Shown one piece after another: positions 43,084 to 52,458 of a stretch of DNA of 64,000 nt. This stretch comes from JAAYCI01 sp964370045. GTDB taxonomy: Bacteria; Bacillota; Clostridia; Oscillospirales; Ruminococcaceae. Under the pieces are notes generated by a model. The model saw only the letters and a list, made by a program, of their open reading frames with translations, searched no databases and was not told the DNA's origin. The position numbers and the translations under genes were made by a program. Where the stretch lies: the NCBI GenBank assembly GCA_964370045.1, contig CAYJGZ010000002.1, forward strand, positions 62,001-126,000. The letters run 5' to 3'. Within the stretch, counting starts at the first letter, position 1. Every line of letters begins with the position of its first letter.

Positions 43084-43114
43084 GCTCCTCGCCCTCAAAA
43101 AGGGTGAGGGGTGC
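43084..43114 (+). terminator. Hairpin between serC and serA
   Basis: GCTCCTCGCCCT (43084-43095), CAAAA, AGGGTGAGGGGTGC (43101-43114). A strong stem without a long T-run, so partial termination or mRNA processing between the two genes is more likely than full stop. Confidence 0.5.
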
Positions 43115-43151
43115 ATTTCCTAAAGCTAAAAACAATAGTGAGGTGTTAATT

Positions 43152-44057
43152 ATGGCAAGGATACTTGCATCCGACGGTCTTGAAAAGTCCGCAATAGCAA
43201 AGCTGCAAAGCTACGGCCACGAGGTTGTGGAGCAGTTTTACGAGGCGGAAGAGCTGAAAAATGCGGTAAAAGAGTACGACGTGCTTGTGGTGCGTAGCGC
43301 TACAAAGGTGCGTGAGCCTATCATAGATGCAGCGCTGGAGACGGGCAAGCTGAAGCTTATCATCCGTGGCGGCGTGGGCGTTGACAACATTGACGTGGAG
43401 TACGCACGCTCCAAGGGCATTACGGTGGCAAACACCCCCAATGCCTCCAGCGCTTCGGTGGCAGAGCTTGCCATCGGCCACATGTTCAGCATTGCACGCC
43501 ACATGTATGCCGCAAACGTAACCATGCGTGAGGGCAAGTGGGAGAAGAAAAAGTACAGCGGCATCGAGCTTTCGGGCAAGACTCTCGGCCTCATCGGCCT
43601 TGGCCGTATCGGACGCTGCACCGCAGATAAGGCGGCGGCTCTGGGCATGAATGTCATCTACTACACCCGTAGCGGCCACAAGGAGGAGAACGCTCCTTAC
43701 ACATATGTGGAGAAGGACGAGCTGCTTGCAAAGGCGGACTTTATCTCCCTGCACTCGCCCAAGGCACCCCAGCCCATCATCGGTGCGGACGAAATAGCCA
43801 AGATGAAGGACGGCGTGTACCTGGTGAACACCTCAAGGGGCAACCTCATCGAGGAGGATGCACTTGTGGAGGCGCTGAACTCGGGCAAGGTAGCGGCGGC
43901 GGCGCTGGACGTATTCGCCGAAGAGCCCACCAAAAACGAGGCTATCTACACACATCCCAAAATTTCGCTCACTCCCCACGTGGGTGCTTCCACGGGTGAG
44001 GCGCAGGAGCGCATCGGCGAAGAGGTTGTGGCGCACATCCAAAAGCAGTTTGGCTAA
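43152..44057 (+). CDS. serA: D-3-phosphoglycerate dehydrogenase, short form
   Basis: A 301-residue NAD-dependent dehydrogenase for the first step of serine synthesis. RGGVGVDNIDVEYA, the nucleotide-binding LIGLGRIGR, NTSRGNLIEEDALVEAL and the catalytic-His LTPHVGASTGEAQ are present. It ends right after the catalytic domains: the C-terminal ASB and ACT domains that give serine feedback inhibition in longer SerA are absent. GTGAGGTG precedes ATG 43152. It lies after serC and before DUF1015. Confidence 0.93.
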   Translation: MARILASDGLEKSAIAKLQSYGHEVVEQFYEAEELKNAVKEYDVLVVRSATKVREPIIDAALETGKLKLIIRGGVGVDNIDVEYARSKGITVANTPNASSASVAELAIGHMFSIARHMYAANVTMREGKWEKKKYSGIELSGKTLGLIGLGRIGRCTADKAAALGMNVIYYTRSGHKEENAPYTYVEKDELLAKADFISLHSPKAPQPIIGADEIAKMKDGVYLVNTSRGNLIEEDALVEALNSGKVAAAALDVFAEEPTKNEAIYTHPKISLTPHVGASTGEAQERIGEEVVAHIQKQFG

Positions 44058-44249
44058 ATAGTGGCGACGCTACCTAAAGCGTAGCATGTATAGTATTCAC
44101 CGCATAATTCCGAGACGCAGCGGGGTTGTGCGGTGTTGCTTTTAGCAAAATGTTTGAGTTGAAATGAAAAAGCAGGGGAAACAAAAAAGAATACTTGTGT
44201 TTTCATCACATCAGCTTGCCCTAAATTATTTTTTTTAAGGAGAGATAGC

Positions 44250-45500
44250 ATGGCAATAGTGAAGCCTTTTAAGGCAGTGCGCCCCACACCCGAGTGCGCA
44301 AGCAAGGTGGCGGCGCTTCCGTATGACGTTATGAACAGCGAAGAGGCACGTGAGATGGTAAAGGGCAACCCCCACTCCTTTTTGCACGTGGATAAAGCGG
44401 AGATAGACCTTGACCCCTCCGTGGACATTTACGACGCAAAGGTGTACCAAAAAGCACGTGAGAACATGGATAAAATGCAGGATGACGGAGTGCTTGTGCA
44501 GGATGCAAAGGCCTGCTTTTACATTTACAAGCTCACCATGGACGGCCGCCCGCAGGTGGGTGTGGTGGCCTGCCCCTCCATTGATGATTACATGAACAAT
44601 ATCATCAAAAAGCACGAGTTCACCCGTGCGGACAAAGAGGCGGACCGTATTCGTCACGTGGATGTGCTGGATGCGAACACAGGCCCTATCTTTTTGACGC
44701 ACCGCCCAAACGCACGTCTTGCGGATATAGTGGACGGCTGGATGGCGAAAAACAGCGCTGTGTGCGACTACACAGCGGAGGACGGCGTGGGCCACGCAGT
44801 GTGGGTAATTGACGATGCAGCGCTTGTTGCGGAGATTGAAAAAATCTTTGAGGGCATCGACTACCTGTACATTGCGGACGGACATCACCGTTGTGCAAGT
44901 GCTGTGAAGGTTGGGCAAAAGCGCCGTGAGGAGCTGCCGAGCTACACAGGCAACGAGGAGTTCAACTTCTTCCTGTCGGTTATTTTCCCCAGCGACCAGC
45001 TAAAAATCATGGACTACAACAGGCTGGTGAAAGACCTGAATGGCAACGATGAAGCGCAATTTATGCAAAAGCTTGAGCAGGACTTTGACATCGAGCAGTA
45101 CACGGGCGCAGGCCAGATGAAGCCGAGCGAAAAGCACACTTTCGGCATGTATCTCGGCGGCAAGTGGTACAAGCTGAGCGCAAAAGCAGGCACATACGAC
45201 GAGAGCGACCCTGTGAGCCGCCTGGATGTTTCCATCCTGCAAAACCGTGTGCTTGCGCCTGTTTTGGGCATTGAGGACCCCCGCACGGACAAGCGCATAG
45301 ACTTTGTGGGCGGCATTCGTGGCCTTGCGGAGCTGGAGGAGCGTGTGAAGGGCGGCTGGGCCGTGGCGTTCTCCATGTACCCCACCACGCTGGACGACCT
45401 TATGGCCATTGCGGACGCAGGCATGGTGATGCCTCCCAAGTCCACATGGTTTGAGCCTAAGCTGCGCAGTGGCCTGTTTATTCACAAGCTGAGCGACTAA
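44250..45500 (+). CDS. DUF1015 family protein of the serine cluster
   Basis: A 416-residue protein of the DUF1015 family. It starts MAIVKPFKAVRP and has the invariant LPYDVM region and the motif YIADGHHRCASA (about residues 208-219), which resembles the GxHR motif of ParB/SerK-type nucleotide-binding proteins. No signal peptide or membrane segment. AAGGAGAG precedes the ATG. DUF1015 genes recur beside serA and serC in Clostridia; no phosphoserine phosphatase (serB) is present in this window, so a role in the last serine step or its control is an attractive but unproved idea. Confidence 0.85.
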   Translation: MAIVKPFKAVRPTPECASKVAALPYDVMNSEEAREMVKGNPHSFLHVDKAEIDLDPSVDIYDAKVYQKARENMDKMQDDGVLVQDAKACFYIYKLTMDGRPQVGVVACPSIDDYMNNIIKKHEFTRADKEADRIRHVDVLDANTGPIFLTHRPNARLADIVDGWMAKNSAVCDYTAEDGVGHAVWVIDDAALVAEIEKIFEGIDYLYIADGHHRCASAVKVGQKRREELPSYTGNEEFNFFLSVIFPSDQLKIMDYNRLVKDLNGNDEAQFMQKLEQDFDIEQYTGAGQMKPSEKHTFGMYLGGKWYKLSAKAGTYDESDPVSRLDVSILQNRVLAPVLGIEDPRTDKRIDFVGGIRGLAELEERVKGGWAVAFSMYPTTLDDLMAIADAGMVMPPKSTWFEPKLRSGLFIHKLSD

Positions 45501-45530
45501 TATTTTTTGTAAGTATAATAAACACAGCTT

Positions 45531-45571
45531 AAAATCCCCTACGAGCAGAATGAATGCTCATAGGGGATTTT
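45531..45571. terminator. Bidirectional terminator
   Basis: AAAATCCCCTA (45531-45541) and TAGGGGATTTT (45561-45571), with a GAGC/GCTC inner stem. It lies between the convergent DUF1015 and RluA-type genes and can serve both. Confidence 0.85.
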
Positions 45572-45631
45572 GTGCGTGAAAAATATGTGTTTTATTGCGG
45601 ATTTCAGTGTGAGATGAACTGTGTCTCCGTG

Positions 45632-46600
45632 CTAAAGCGACTGCCACCAGCGCAAAAGCCGGGAGTGTTCTTTGGCGGTGAAGCTGCGCCCTGCCAAGCT
45701 GTGAATACAGCTGTTTTTGGGCAAGCGTTCGCCAAAAGCTATGCCGAACGCACACAGCATCTGCCCTAAAAAGCCTGTGGGTGCTTTGCGGCCACCGTAT
45801 TTTGCATCCCCCAAAAGCGGCGCACCAAGATGCGCAAGGTGCGCACGTATTTGGTGTGTGCGTCCTGTCAAAAGCTGTACCTCGCACATGAAATACTCAC
45901 GTTTTTGCTCTACACTATGTACAGTGGTGCTTATGGGTTTTGCGCCCTCAAAGGCCTCACTTGACACACGCACGCTGTGTGTGGCGTGCTCTCTGCACAA
46001 AAAAGCGTGGTGTGTGCCCTTTGGCGGTGCGGCGGTGCACACGCACAGGTAGCTTTTGTGCACAAGGTTTTCTCGGATAGCCTCGTTCATCTCTCGCAAG
46101 GCGCCTGCCGTCTTTGCGGCGATGAGAATGCCCTCGGTGTTGCGGTCTATGCGGTTGCACAGCGCAGGGGCAAAGGTGTTTTCGTCGTCGGGGCGATATA
46201 TTCCCTGCTCGGCAAGCTCGTGTATGTACGCATCCAAAATGCCATGCTGTCCGTCATCTCCCCGATGGGCCAAAATCCCCGAAGGCTTGAACAAAAGCGC
46301 TATGCCCTCATCCTCGTAGATTTTTGGCACGTGCTTAAAATGCGAGGGCAGTGAAACCTCATGCGCACTGCGTGTGGTGTTCCCACGCTTTTGGGTGAAA
46401 TATTCATCGTTTATGTACAGTTCAAGCACATCGCCGCATTGCAAAGTATAGTCGGGCAGCTGCCTTTTTCCGTTTACCTTTATGCGCTTGTTGCGAAAGG
46501 CTTTGTGCATGTGGCTTTGGGGTAGGGTGCGGCATACCTTTTGAACAAACCGAGAAAGGCGCATACCGTCGTCGTTTTGGGAGGCTACAAATGTTTTCAT
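45632..46600 (-). CDS. RluA family pseudouridine synthase
   Basis: A 322-residue RNA pseudouridine synthase, the second in the window. An S4 RNA-binding domain is at the N-terminus (HMHKAFRNKRIKVNGKRQL), and the catalytic motif is CNRIDRNTEGILIAAKTAGA, then LTGRTHQIRAHLAHLGAPLL. AAGGAAA lies 5 bases before ATG 46600. It is divergent from radC. The C-terminal GFLGQMLCAFGI region may be a family-specific tail. RNA target unknown. Confidence 0.88.
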   Translation of the reverse strand: MKTFVASQNDDGMRLSRFVQKVCRTLPQSHMHKAFRNKRIKVNGKRQLPDYTLQCGDVLELYINDEYFTQKRGNTTRSAHEVSLPSHFKHVPKIYEDEGIALLFKPSGILAHRGDDGQHGILDAYIHELAEQGIYRPDDENTFAPALCNRIDRNTEGILIAAKTAGALREMNEAIRENLVHKSYLCVCTAAPPKGTHHAFLCREHATHSVRVSSEAFEGAKPISTTVHSVEQKREYFMCEVQLLTGRTHQIRAHLAHLGAPLLGDAKYGGRKAPTGFLGQMLCAFGIAFGERLPKNSCIHSLAGRSFTAKEHSRLLRWWQSL

Positions 46601-46797
46601 AGGGTTTTCCTTAAAAATATTGCACGAGTGTATTTTCACCTATTATATATTGAAGCGAATATCATCGCAACAGCGAGAGTCTTCTCGAAGTGAAAAATAA
46701 CATGAATATGCCTATAAAACGATGTCGTGTGTAGCTTTTTTGTCAAAAAACTTTTTATTTTGCAAAACATCCTGTATAATAATATGGGTGATTGCAC

Positions 46798-46881
46798 ATG
46801 GATGATTTGATTATTTTTGTTACAGTGCACTCTGCCCTGCAAAAAAGCACGCCTTTGGGTGTGCGGCCGAGCGGAAGGTGA
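46798..46881 (+). CDS. Possible 27-residue upstream ORF before radC
   Basis: ATG at 46798 runs 27 codons to TGA (46879-46881), six bases before the radC GTG. A TATAAT (46775-46780) and a GGGTGA element precede it. It has no recognisable product and its coding status is doubtful; the arrangement would fit a translated leader. The 287-base gap 46601-46887 holds nothing else I can name. Confidence 0.2.
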   Translation: MDDLIIFVTVHSALQKSTPLGVRPSGR

Positions 46882-46887
46882 CGAAAC

Positions 46888-47592
46888 GTGGGCATACACG
46901 ATGGACATAGAAAGCGACTGCGAAGGCGTTTTTTACAAGAGGGGCTATCCGGCTTTGAGGAGCACACGGCGCTTGAAATATTGCTGTTTTACGCCCTGCC
47001 GAGATGCGACACAAACGGGATTGCACATGCTCTTTTGGCGAAGTTCGGCAGCTTTTCCGCCGTGATAGATGCACCGATAAAAGAGCTGGCACAGATAAAG
47101 GGCGTGGGTGAAAATAGTGCAATACTGATAAAGCTCATTCCCGAAATGGGAGCATACTATCTTGATAACAAAACACTGCCCGGCGAAATAATAAACTCCA
47201 CCGAGCGAGCGGGTGCGTACTTCATGGCGAAATTTTTCGGCAAGTGCACAGAGGAAGCGTGGATGCTCTCGCTGGATGATAAGCGCAAGGTGATACGCAG
47301 TGTGCTTTTATCGGATGATGGCATTGTGAATGCGGTGCGCATAACTGTGCGGCATATTGTGGAGCAGGCGGTGAACTCCAACGCGACGAGCGTAATACTT
47401 GCGCACAATCACCCGGGAGGGGTGGCACTGCCCTCCATAGGGGACAAGCAGGTGACAGCACAGGCGTATAAGGCACTGCACATGATAAACGTACAGCTTG
47501 TGGACCATATTATTGTTGCGGACGGAGACTTTGTGTCCATGGCAGATAGTGGGTATATAGATATGATGAGCAGAGACGTGAGAAACGGATAG
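46888..47592 (+). CDS. radC: RadC/JAB-domain protein
   Basis: A 234-residue RadC-family protein (MPN/JAB1 metalloprotease-like fold). It starts with the conserved HDGHRKRLRRRFLQEGLSGF, a helix-hairpin-helix region (IKGVGENSAI) and the JAMM zinc motif HNHPGGVALPSIGD. The start is GTG 46888, which gives the family-typical N-terminus; GAAGGTGA precedes it. Family function is disputed; the old link to recombination repair is weak. Confidence 0.9.
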   Translation: MGIHDGHRKRLRRRFLQEGLSGFEEHTALEILLFYALPRCDTNGIAHALLAKFGSFSAVIDAPIKELAQIKGVGENSAILIKLIPEMGAYYLDNKTLPGEIINSTERAGAYFMAKFFGKCTEEAWMLSLDDKRKVIRSVLLSDDGIVNAVRITVRHIVEQAVNSNATSVILAHNHPGGVALPSIGDKQVTAQAYKALHMINVQLVDHIIVADGDFVSMADSGYIDMMSRDVRNG

Positions 47593-47628
47593 CCTGCCCC
47601 TTAAAAATATAGTATGGAGGAAAAGCAT

Positions 47629-48921
47629 GTGAAAAAAATTGTGCAATGTGTGTTGTGTTTCGTTCTGATGATGAGCTTGACGGCATGTGCTTCGTTTTCC
47701 TCCCAAAATATTACAGAGCTTTTGCGTGCGCCTGCCCTTGGTGGAGGGCAGGACGAAATACAGGATGCACTTAGCGAATATTTGGGCGAACAGCCACAGT
47801 ATATATTCCCGAAAGAGGGAAACTGGACAAGCCCTTTAATACGCTCCGACCTTGACGGCAACGGCAGGGACGAGGCGATACTGCTGTACACGTTGAGTGA
47901 TACAAGTAACTTGGGCAGAGAAAAAGGCAATGCGGTGTGGGTGGCAATACTTGATTATCGAGATGATGAGTGGCAGGTGGTGCAGGATATTCAGGGGTTG
48001 TCCATTGATGTGGCAAACCTTGAGGTGGCGGACCTTCTCTCGAACGGCACACAGCAGCTTATCATAGGCTACACTACCTCTAATTTGAGCGCAAAGACAC
48101 TGGGGGTGTACACCTATTCACAGGATGTTTTATCGCTGATATATCAGTTTGATTATTCTATTTATGAGGTAGGGGACTTTACGGGCAGAGGCGGCTTTGA
48201 GCTGGTGGTGGTGAGCAGTGAAGAGCAAAGTATGCGTATGCAGTTTATAATGGCAGAGGATGGCGAGTTTGTCACGGATGCCGAAATGCAAGCGCCGGTG
48301 AGCCTTGATGCAAACTTTGTCTCCTGCGTAAATATTATGCCGGGTGAAACCGCAAGCGGGGAGCATATTGTGGTGGTGGATGGTGTGGCTGCCGCCGATA
48401 CGGGAGCTTTGGCAAGCCAGTTTGTGTATTACACGGGCGAGCGGTTTTACACGGAGGAGGCAAACCCACTTAGGGGAAGCACCTCCCGCATATCACCCTT
48501 GCTCACATCTATGGACATCGACGGGGATGATATTGTGGAGATACCCCTGCGCCACACAAGAAACACAATAATGACACCCAATGCGGACAAAAACCTTGAA
48601 TACGTTGAGTGGAAGGACTTTACACAGGCAGAGCCTGTGACAAAGCAGTTTGGCATTCTCGATTCGGACCGTGCTGTGTATATCAGCCTACCCGAAAGCT
48701 GGAAAAATAACCTAAACGTCATCGACGGGGATGCGCAGGGAGAGTGGATACTGCAAACAAGGCAGACGGGGGAAAGTGTTTTGGAGATGAGGTATGTGGA
48801 GGACGGCGGCTTTTTGCCGGGAGCATACAGAGTGCCCGGCTCGACAAGTAGCTATCTGTATATTCCCACGGGCCTTACGGACGAAGAGCGAAGCGCTATA
48901 TCCATGACGATGATGGGATAG
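47629..48921 (+). CDS. Predicted lipoprotein of unknown function
   Basis: A 430-residue secreted protein. From GTG 47629 (GGAGG 8 bases upstream) it has a 20-residue signal peptide ending in lipobox SLTAC. The mature part contains Asp-rich SDLDGNGRDEAILL and MDIDGDDIVEIPL segments resembling the calcium-binding loops of FG-GAP/VCBS repeats, so a beta-propeller is possible. I do not recognise the family. It is 68 bases upstream of a two-component system on the same strand and may supply its extracellular signal; that is inference. Confidence 0.7.
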   Translation: MKKIVQCVLCFVLMMSLTACASFSSQNITELLRAPALGGGQDEIQDALSEYLGEQPQYIFPKEGNWTSPLIRSDLDGNGRDEAILLYTLSDTSNLGREKGNAVWVAILDYRDDEWQVVQDIQGLSIDVANLEVADLLSNGTQQLIIGYTTSNLSAKTLGVYTYSQDVLSLIYQFDYSIYEVGDFTGRGGFELVVVSSEEQSMRMQFIMAEDGEFVTDAEMQAPVSLDANFVSCVNIMPGETASGEHIVVVDGVAAADTGALASQFVYYTGERFYTEEANPLRGSTSRISPLLTSMDIDGDDIVEIPLRHTRNTIMTPNADKNLEYVEWKDFTQAEPVTKQFGILDSDRAVYISLPESWKNNLNVIDGDAQGEWILQTRQTGESVLEMRYVEDGGFLPGAYRVPGSTSSYLYIPTGLTDEERSAISMTMMG

Positions 48922-48988
48922 TAAAGACCGCAGTGTGATATTGCGGTACACACAGAAAATTATTAGTATACCGAAAATGAGGTTTGTT

Positions 48989-49684
48989 ATGCGGAAAATT
49001 CTTGTTGTGGAAGACGAAAACTCCATCAGAGAGCTTATTGTGCTGAACCTTGAGATGGCGGGATATGAAATTGACAACTTCGCAAGTGCGGAGGAGGGGC
49101 TTGAGCAGTTTACAAAAGCGCCCGAGGGCTATTGCTGTGCCATACTGGATATTATGTTGCCGGGGATGAACGGCTTTTCGCTGTGCGAAAACATACGAGA
49201 GCTTTCGCCTGTTGTGGGCATTGTGATGCTCAGCGCAAAGTCGCTGGAGGCGGATAAGATACGTGCGCTGTCCATAGGTGCGGATGATTATATCACAAAG
49301 CCGTTTTCCATTAGCGAGCTTAAAGCTCGCATAGAAGCACTGTGCAGAAGAGTGGAGCGCACCAAGGTGTCGGGCGAGGAGGAGGGCAAGCTTTCGAGCG
49401 GTGAGTTCGTGCTGAACGAAAAAAGCAGGGTACTGCTCAAAGACGGAACTCCCATTGACCTTACACAGGTGGAGTTTCAGATAATGGAGCTGTTTTTTCG
49501 CAACAGCGGCACGGCGCTTGTGCGTGAAAAGATATTGGAGGGCGTTTGGGGCGAAAACTACTACGGCGATGTAAAGATTGTGGATGTGAACATTCGCCGC
49601 CTGCGCATGAAGGTGGAGGACGACCCAAGCAACCCAAGGCACATACTCACGGTGTGGGGCTACGGCTATAGGTGGAACGCATAG
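48989..49684 (+). CDS. OmpR-family response regulator
   Basis: A 231-residue regulator. The receiver domain starts MRKILVVEDENSIREL (acidic pair E8-D9), the phosphorylated Asp lies in CAILDIMLPGMNGF (about D53), and the lysine in DDYITKPFS. The C-terminal winged helix has VEFQIMELFFRN and VWGYGYRW. GAGG is just upstream of ATG 48989. The histidine kinase follows after 65 bases. Resembles PhoP/WalR-class regulators, but the regulon is unknown. Confidence 0.93.
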   Translation: MRKILVVEDENSIRELIVLNLEMAGYEIDNFASAEEGLEQFTKAPEGYCCAILDIMLPGMNGFSLCENIRELSPVVGIVMLSAKSLEADKIRALSIGADDYITKPFSISELKARIEALCRRVERTKVSGEEEGKLSSGEFVLNEKSRVLLKDGTPIDLTQVEFQIMELFFRNSGTALVREKILEGVWGENYYGDVKIVDVNIRRLRMKVEDDPSNPRHILTVWGYGYRWNA

Positions 49685-49749
49685 CTGAATATGTATTTTA
49701 GATGTTTCGGGTAATGTGTGTAGCATAGCTCGGCCAAGGAGGGCAGGCA

Positions 49750-51198
49750 TTGAAGTCGTCAATCACTAAGCGCTGGGTAAGGGGAAGCTTGCTCTTTACG
49801 CTGGCGGTGGTTTTCGTGGCGGAGGGGCTGTTTTTGTTCTTTATGATAAGCGGCTACTACAACAACGTGCGTAGCGCCATCCAAAATCAGTTTGGCACAC
49901 TGCAAGCACAGCTGTCACTGCCCTCCACAGCCACTACGGACGAGCGATACCTGCGGCTTATTCGCACGGTGGAGCAGTTTGAAGCGAAGTCGCAGTTTGA
50001 GCTGACGCTTATTCGCAGTAACGGTAGCATTGCGATAACGAGCACAGGTGTTATGTCCGGTATAAGCGAGCCGTCGGAGGATATAGAAAAAGCGCTTAGT
50101 CCGGGCGAGGATACGGGCGAGTTTGTGGGTGAAAATGAAAACGGCGAGCGCATAATGGCCATAACAACGCTTACGCCCTACTCCGCAGGGGACATTGTGG
50201 CGATGCGTCTGTCCACCAGCATAGAGCTTGTGGAGGATGCGATTTTCAGCAATGTGCTACTGTCGGTGTTGCTTGTGCTTGCGATTATTTTGGCAAGTGT
50301 TATTTCGGGGGTGTACTTTATACGGTCTATCGTTTTGCCACTGCAAAAGGTGGAGGCCAGTGCCGCACGCATTGCCCAAGGGGATTTTGAAACTCGTGTT
50401 TCGGACAACGCAAAGGACGAAATAGGCAGGCTGTGCCAAACCATAAATAACATGGCGGAGGAGCTTTCCAAAACCGAGCGCATGAAAAACACGTTCATAT
50501 CCTCCGTTAGCCACGAGCTTCGCACGCCTCTCACCTCCATAAAGGGCTGGACAGAAACAGTGAACCGCTTGTCCGACCCCAAAAGCCCAAGCTTTAGGCG
50601 AGGGCTGGATATTATCAGTAGCGAGACGGATAGGCTGTACGACATGGTGGAGGAGCTTTTGGACTTTTCCCGTATGCAGGACGGCCTAAGCCTTGAGTGT
50701 GAGCTTTTGGACATTGCGGCAGAGGTGGAGGCGGCGGTGATACTTAGCGAGCAAAGGGCGGCGGAGCTGGGGGTAAAGGTGCTGTATGCGCCGCCCGAGC
50801 TACCCCTGCCTGTGATGGCGGACAAAAACCGCCTAAAGCAGACGCTTGTGAACGTGCTGGACAACGCAATAAAGTATTCTTTTGTGGGCAGTGCAGTGCA
50901 GGTGAGTGTGCAAAGGGAGCAGGACAGCATAAACATATCTGTGAAGGATGAAGGTCAGGGAATTTCCCCGGAGGATATTGAGCATGTGAAGGAGCGCTTT
51001 TACAAGGGTAAAAGTGCTGTGCGTGGCAGTGGCATTGGCCTTGCGGTGGCGGATGAGATTATGTGTGCGCACGGTGGAACATTGCAGCTGCAAAGCGAGC
51101 TGGGCAAGGGCACGAACGTGATACTCACCTTTCCCGCATACAAAAAACAGGTGAAAACCATAACTGAAAAGCATACAAAAAAAGGCGAAAACGTTTAA
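49750..51198 (+). CDS. Sensor histidine kinase
   Basis: A 482-residue membrane kinase. Two membrane helices (about 13-35 and 160-183) flank an extracellular sensor of about 125 residues; then HAMP, HisKA with SSVSHELRTPLTSIKGW (phosphorylated His), and the ATPase domain with NVLDNAIKYS, DEGQGIS and GSGIGLAVADEI. The start is TTG 49750 with AAGGAGGG upstream. Partner of the preceding regulator; a lipoprotein precedes both. It ends near an R1 repeat whose stem has a T-run and may terminate the operon. Confidence 0.92.
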   Translation: MKSSITKRWVRGSLLFTLAVVFVAEGLFLFFMISGYYNNVRSAIQNQFGTLQAQLSLPSTATTDERYLRLIRTVEQFEAKSQFELTLIRSNGSIAITSTGVMSGISEPSEDIEKALSPGEDTGEFVGENENGERIMAITTLTPYSAGDIVAMRLSTSIELVEDAIFSNVLLSVLLVLAIILASVISGVYFIRSIVLPLQKVEASAARIAQGDFETRVSDNAKDEIGRLCQTINNMAEELSKTERMKNTFISSVSHELRTPLTSIKGWTETVNRLSDPKSPSFRRGLDIISSETDRLYDMVEELLDFSRMQDGLSLECELLDIAAEVEAAVILSEQRAAELGVKVLYAPPELPLPVMADKNRLKQTLVNVLDNAIKYSFVGSAVQVSVQREQDSINISVKDEGQGISPEDIEHVKERFYKGKSAVRGSGIGLAVADEIMCAHGGTLQLQSELGKGTNVILTFPAYKKQVKTITEKHTKKGENV

Positions 51199-51285
51199 GT
51201 GAGGCGCTTTGCTTGCACAAAGTTATCACAGGAAAATCGTATAATATATTGTCAGGAACATTCTGAAAACAGAGCATAAAACTGG

Positions 51286-51395
51286 GTGTGGGCAAACGAG
51301 GTGATTTGGCTTTTTGCTATATCCCCCGCCGCAGGCGGGGGATATAGCGCCTTTTTCTTGCACTTAACGTATTAAAAAAACCTTTATGTGTCCAC
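51286..51395 (-). repeat. R1 dispersed repeat, full copy
   Basis: 110 bases with GGTGTGGGCA and GTGTCCAC ends and the perfect stem GCTATATCCCCCGCC/GGCGGGGGATATAGC. On the plus strand the stem is followed by GCCTTTTTC, so in this place it can act as a terminator for the two-component operon. Confidence 0.78.
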
Positions 51396-51449
51396 TTACT
51401 ATAAAATTAACATTAAAAGGCATTAAAATGCCTCAAGGAGCAAAGATAA

Positions 51450-52403
51450 ATGTCAAAAGCTGCGAAGAGATGCAAAATAAAGACCAGTGTGGGCGGCCAG
51501 GCGGTGCTGGAGGGGGTCATGATGCGAGGGCCGTCCAAGTGGTGCCTTGCGGTGCGCAAGTCGAACGGCGAGGTGGTAACGGAGGAGCACGAGACAAAGG
51601 CAAGGCCGTGGACAAAGATACCGCTTGTGCGTGGGGTGCTTAGCTTTTTGGACTCGCTTGTGATGGGCTACAAGACGCTTGCACGCAGTGCGGAGCTTTC
51701 GATGGAGGAAGACGAGGAGGAAGAGCTCTCCCGCTTTGATGCGTTTGTGGAGCGGCACTTTGGGCAGGCGGGCACAAAGTTCGTCATGGGCGCCGCCGCT
51801 GTTTTGGGCATTGCGCTTGCGCTTGGCCTGTTTATGTTTCTGCCCACGTTTTTGGTGAGCATGGTGGATAGATATGCCTTTGAATTGCACGGATTTAAGG
51901 CTGTGGTGGAGGGGCTGATAAAGGTGGCTATATTTGTGGGCTACCTTGCGCTGGTGGGCAGAATGAAGGACATACGGCGTGTGTTCAGCTACCACGGGGC
52001 GGAGCACAAGACCATATACTGCTACGAGGCAGGGGATGAGCTAACAGTGGAAAATGTGCGTAAACACAGCCGTTTTCACCCAAGGTGCGGCACGAGCTTT
52101 TTGTTCATCGTCATCCTGCTCTCCATAATAGTAAATGCCGCACTGCCCTGGCCGCAGATAATGGGTGGCACGCTGGTGCGCACAGGCCTAAAGCTGCTGG
52201 TGTTGCCGCTAACAATGGCGCTCTCGTACGAGCTCATTCGCCTTGCGGGCAGGCACGATAACATTGTCACACGCATCATCAGCGCACCGGGAATGTGGAT
52301 GCAAAGGCTCACCACCAAAGAGCCAAATGATGAGATGATAGAGGTGGCGATAGCCGCCGTAACACCCGTGTTGCCGAGCGACCCAAAAGAGGCGAAATGG
52401 TAG
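51450..52403 (+). CDS. DUF1385 family membrane protein
   Basis: A 317-residue protein of the DUF1385 family, conserved in Firmicutes, function unknown. It begins with the signature VGGQAVLEGVMMRGP (about residues 12-26) and has about four membrane segments plus the conserved YHGAEHKTIYCYE and HPRCGTSFL motifs, whose His and Cys residues look metal-binding. AAGGAG precedes the ATG. prmC follows; in many Clostridia the order continues to prfA, which is absent here. Confidence 0.88.
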   Translation: MSKAAKRCKIKTSVGGQAVLEGVMMRGPSKWCLAVRKSNGEVVTEEHETKARPWTKIPLVRGVLSFLDSLVMGYKTLARSAELSMEEDEEEELSRFDAFVERHFGQAGTKFVMGAAAVLGIALALGLFMFLPTFLVSMVDRYAFELHGFKAVVEGLIKVAIFVGYLALVGRMKDIRRVFSYHGAEHKTIYCYEAGDELTVENVRKHSRFHPRCGTSFLFIVILLSIIVNAALPWPQIMGGTLVRTGLKLLVLPLTMALSYELIRLAGRHDNIVTRIISAPGMWMQRLTTKEPNDEMIEVAIAAVTPVLPSDPKEAKW

Positions 52404-52458
52404 CGGCGAGTTAGTATATAAGATTGTAAGTTGAATATAAATGGGGGTTTTTTGCTGT

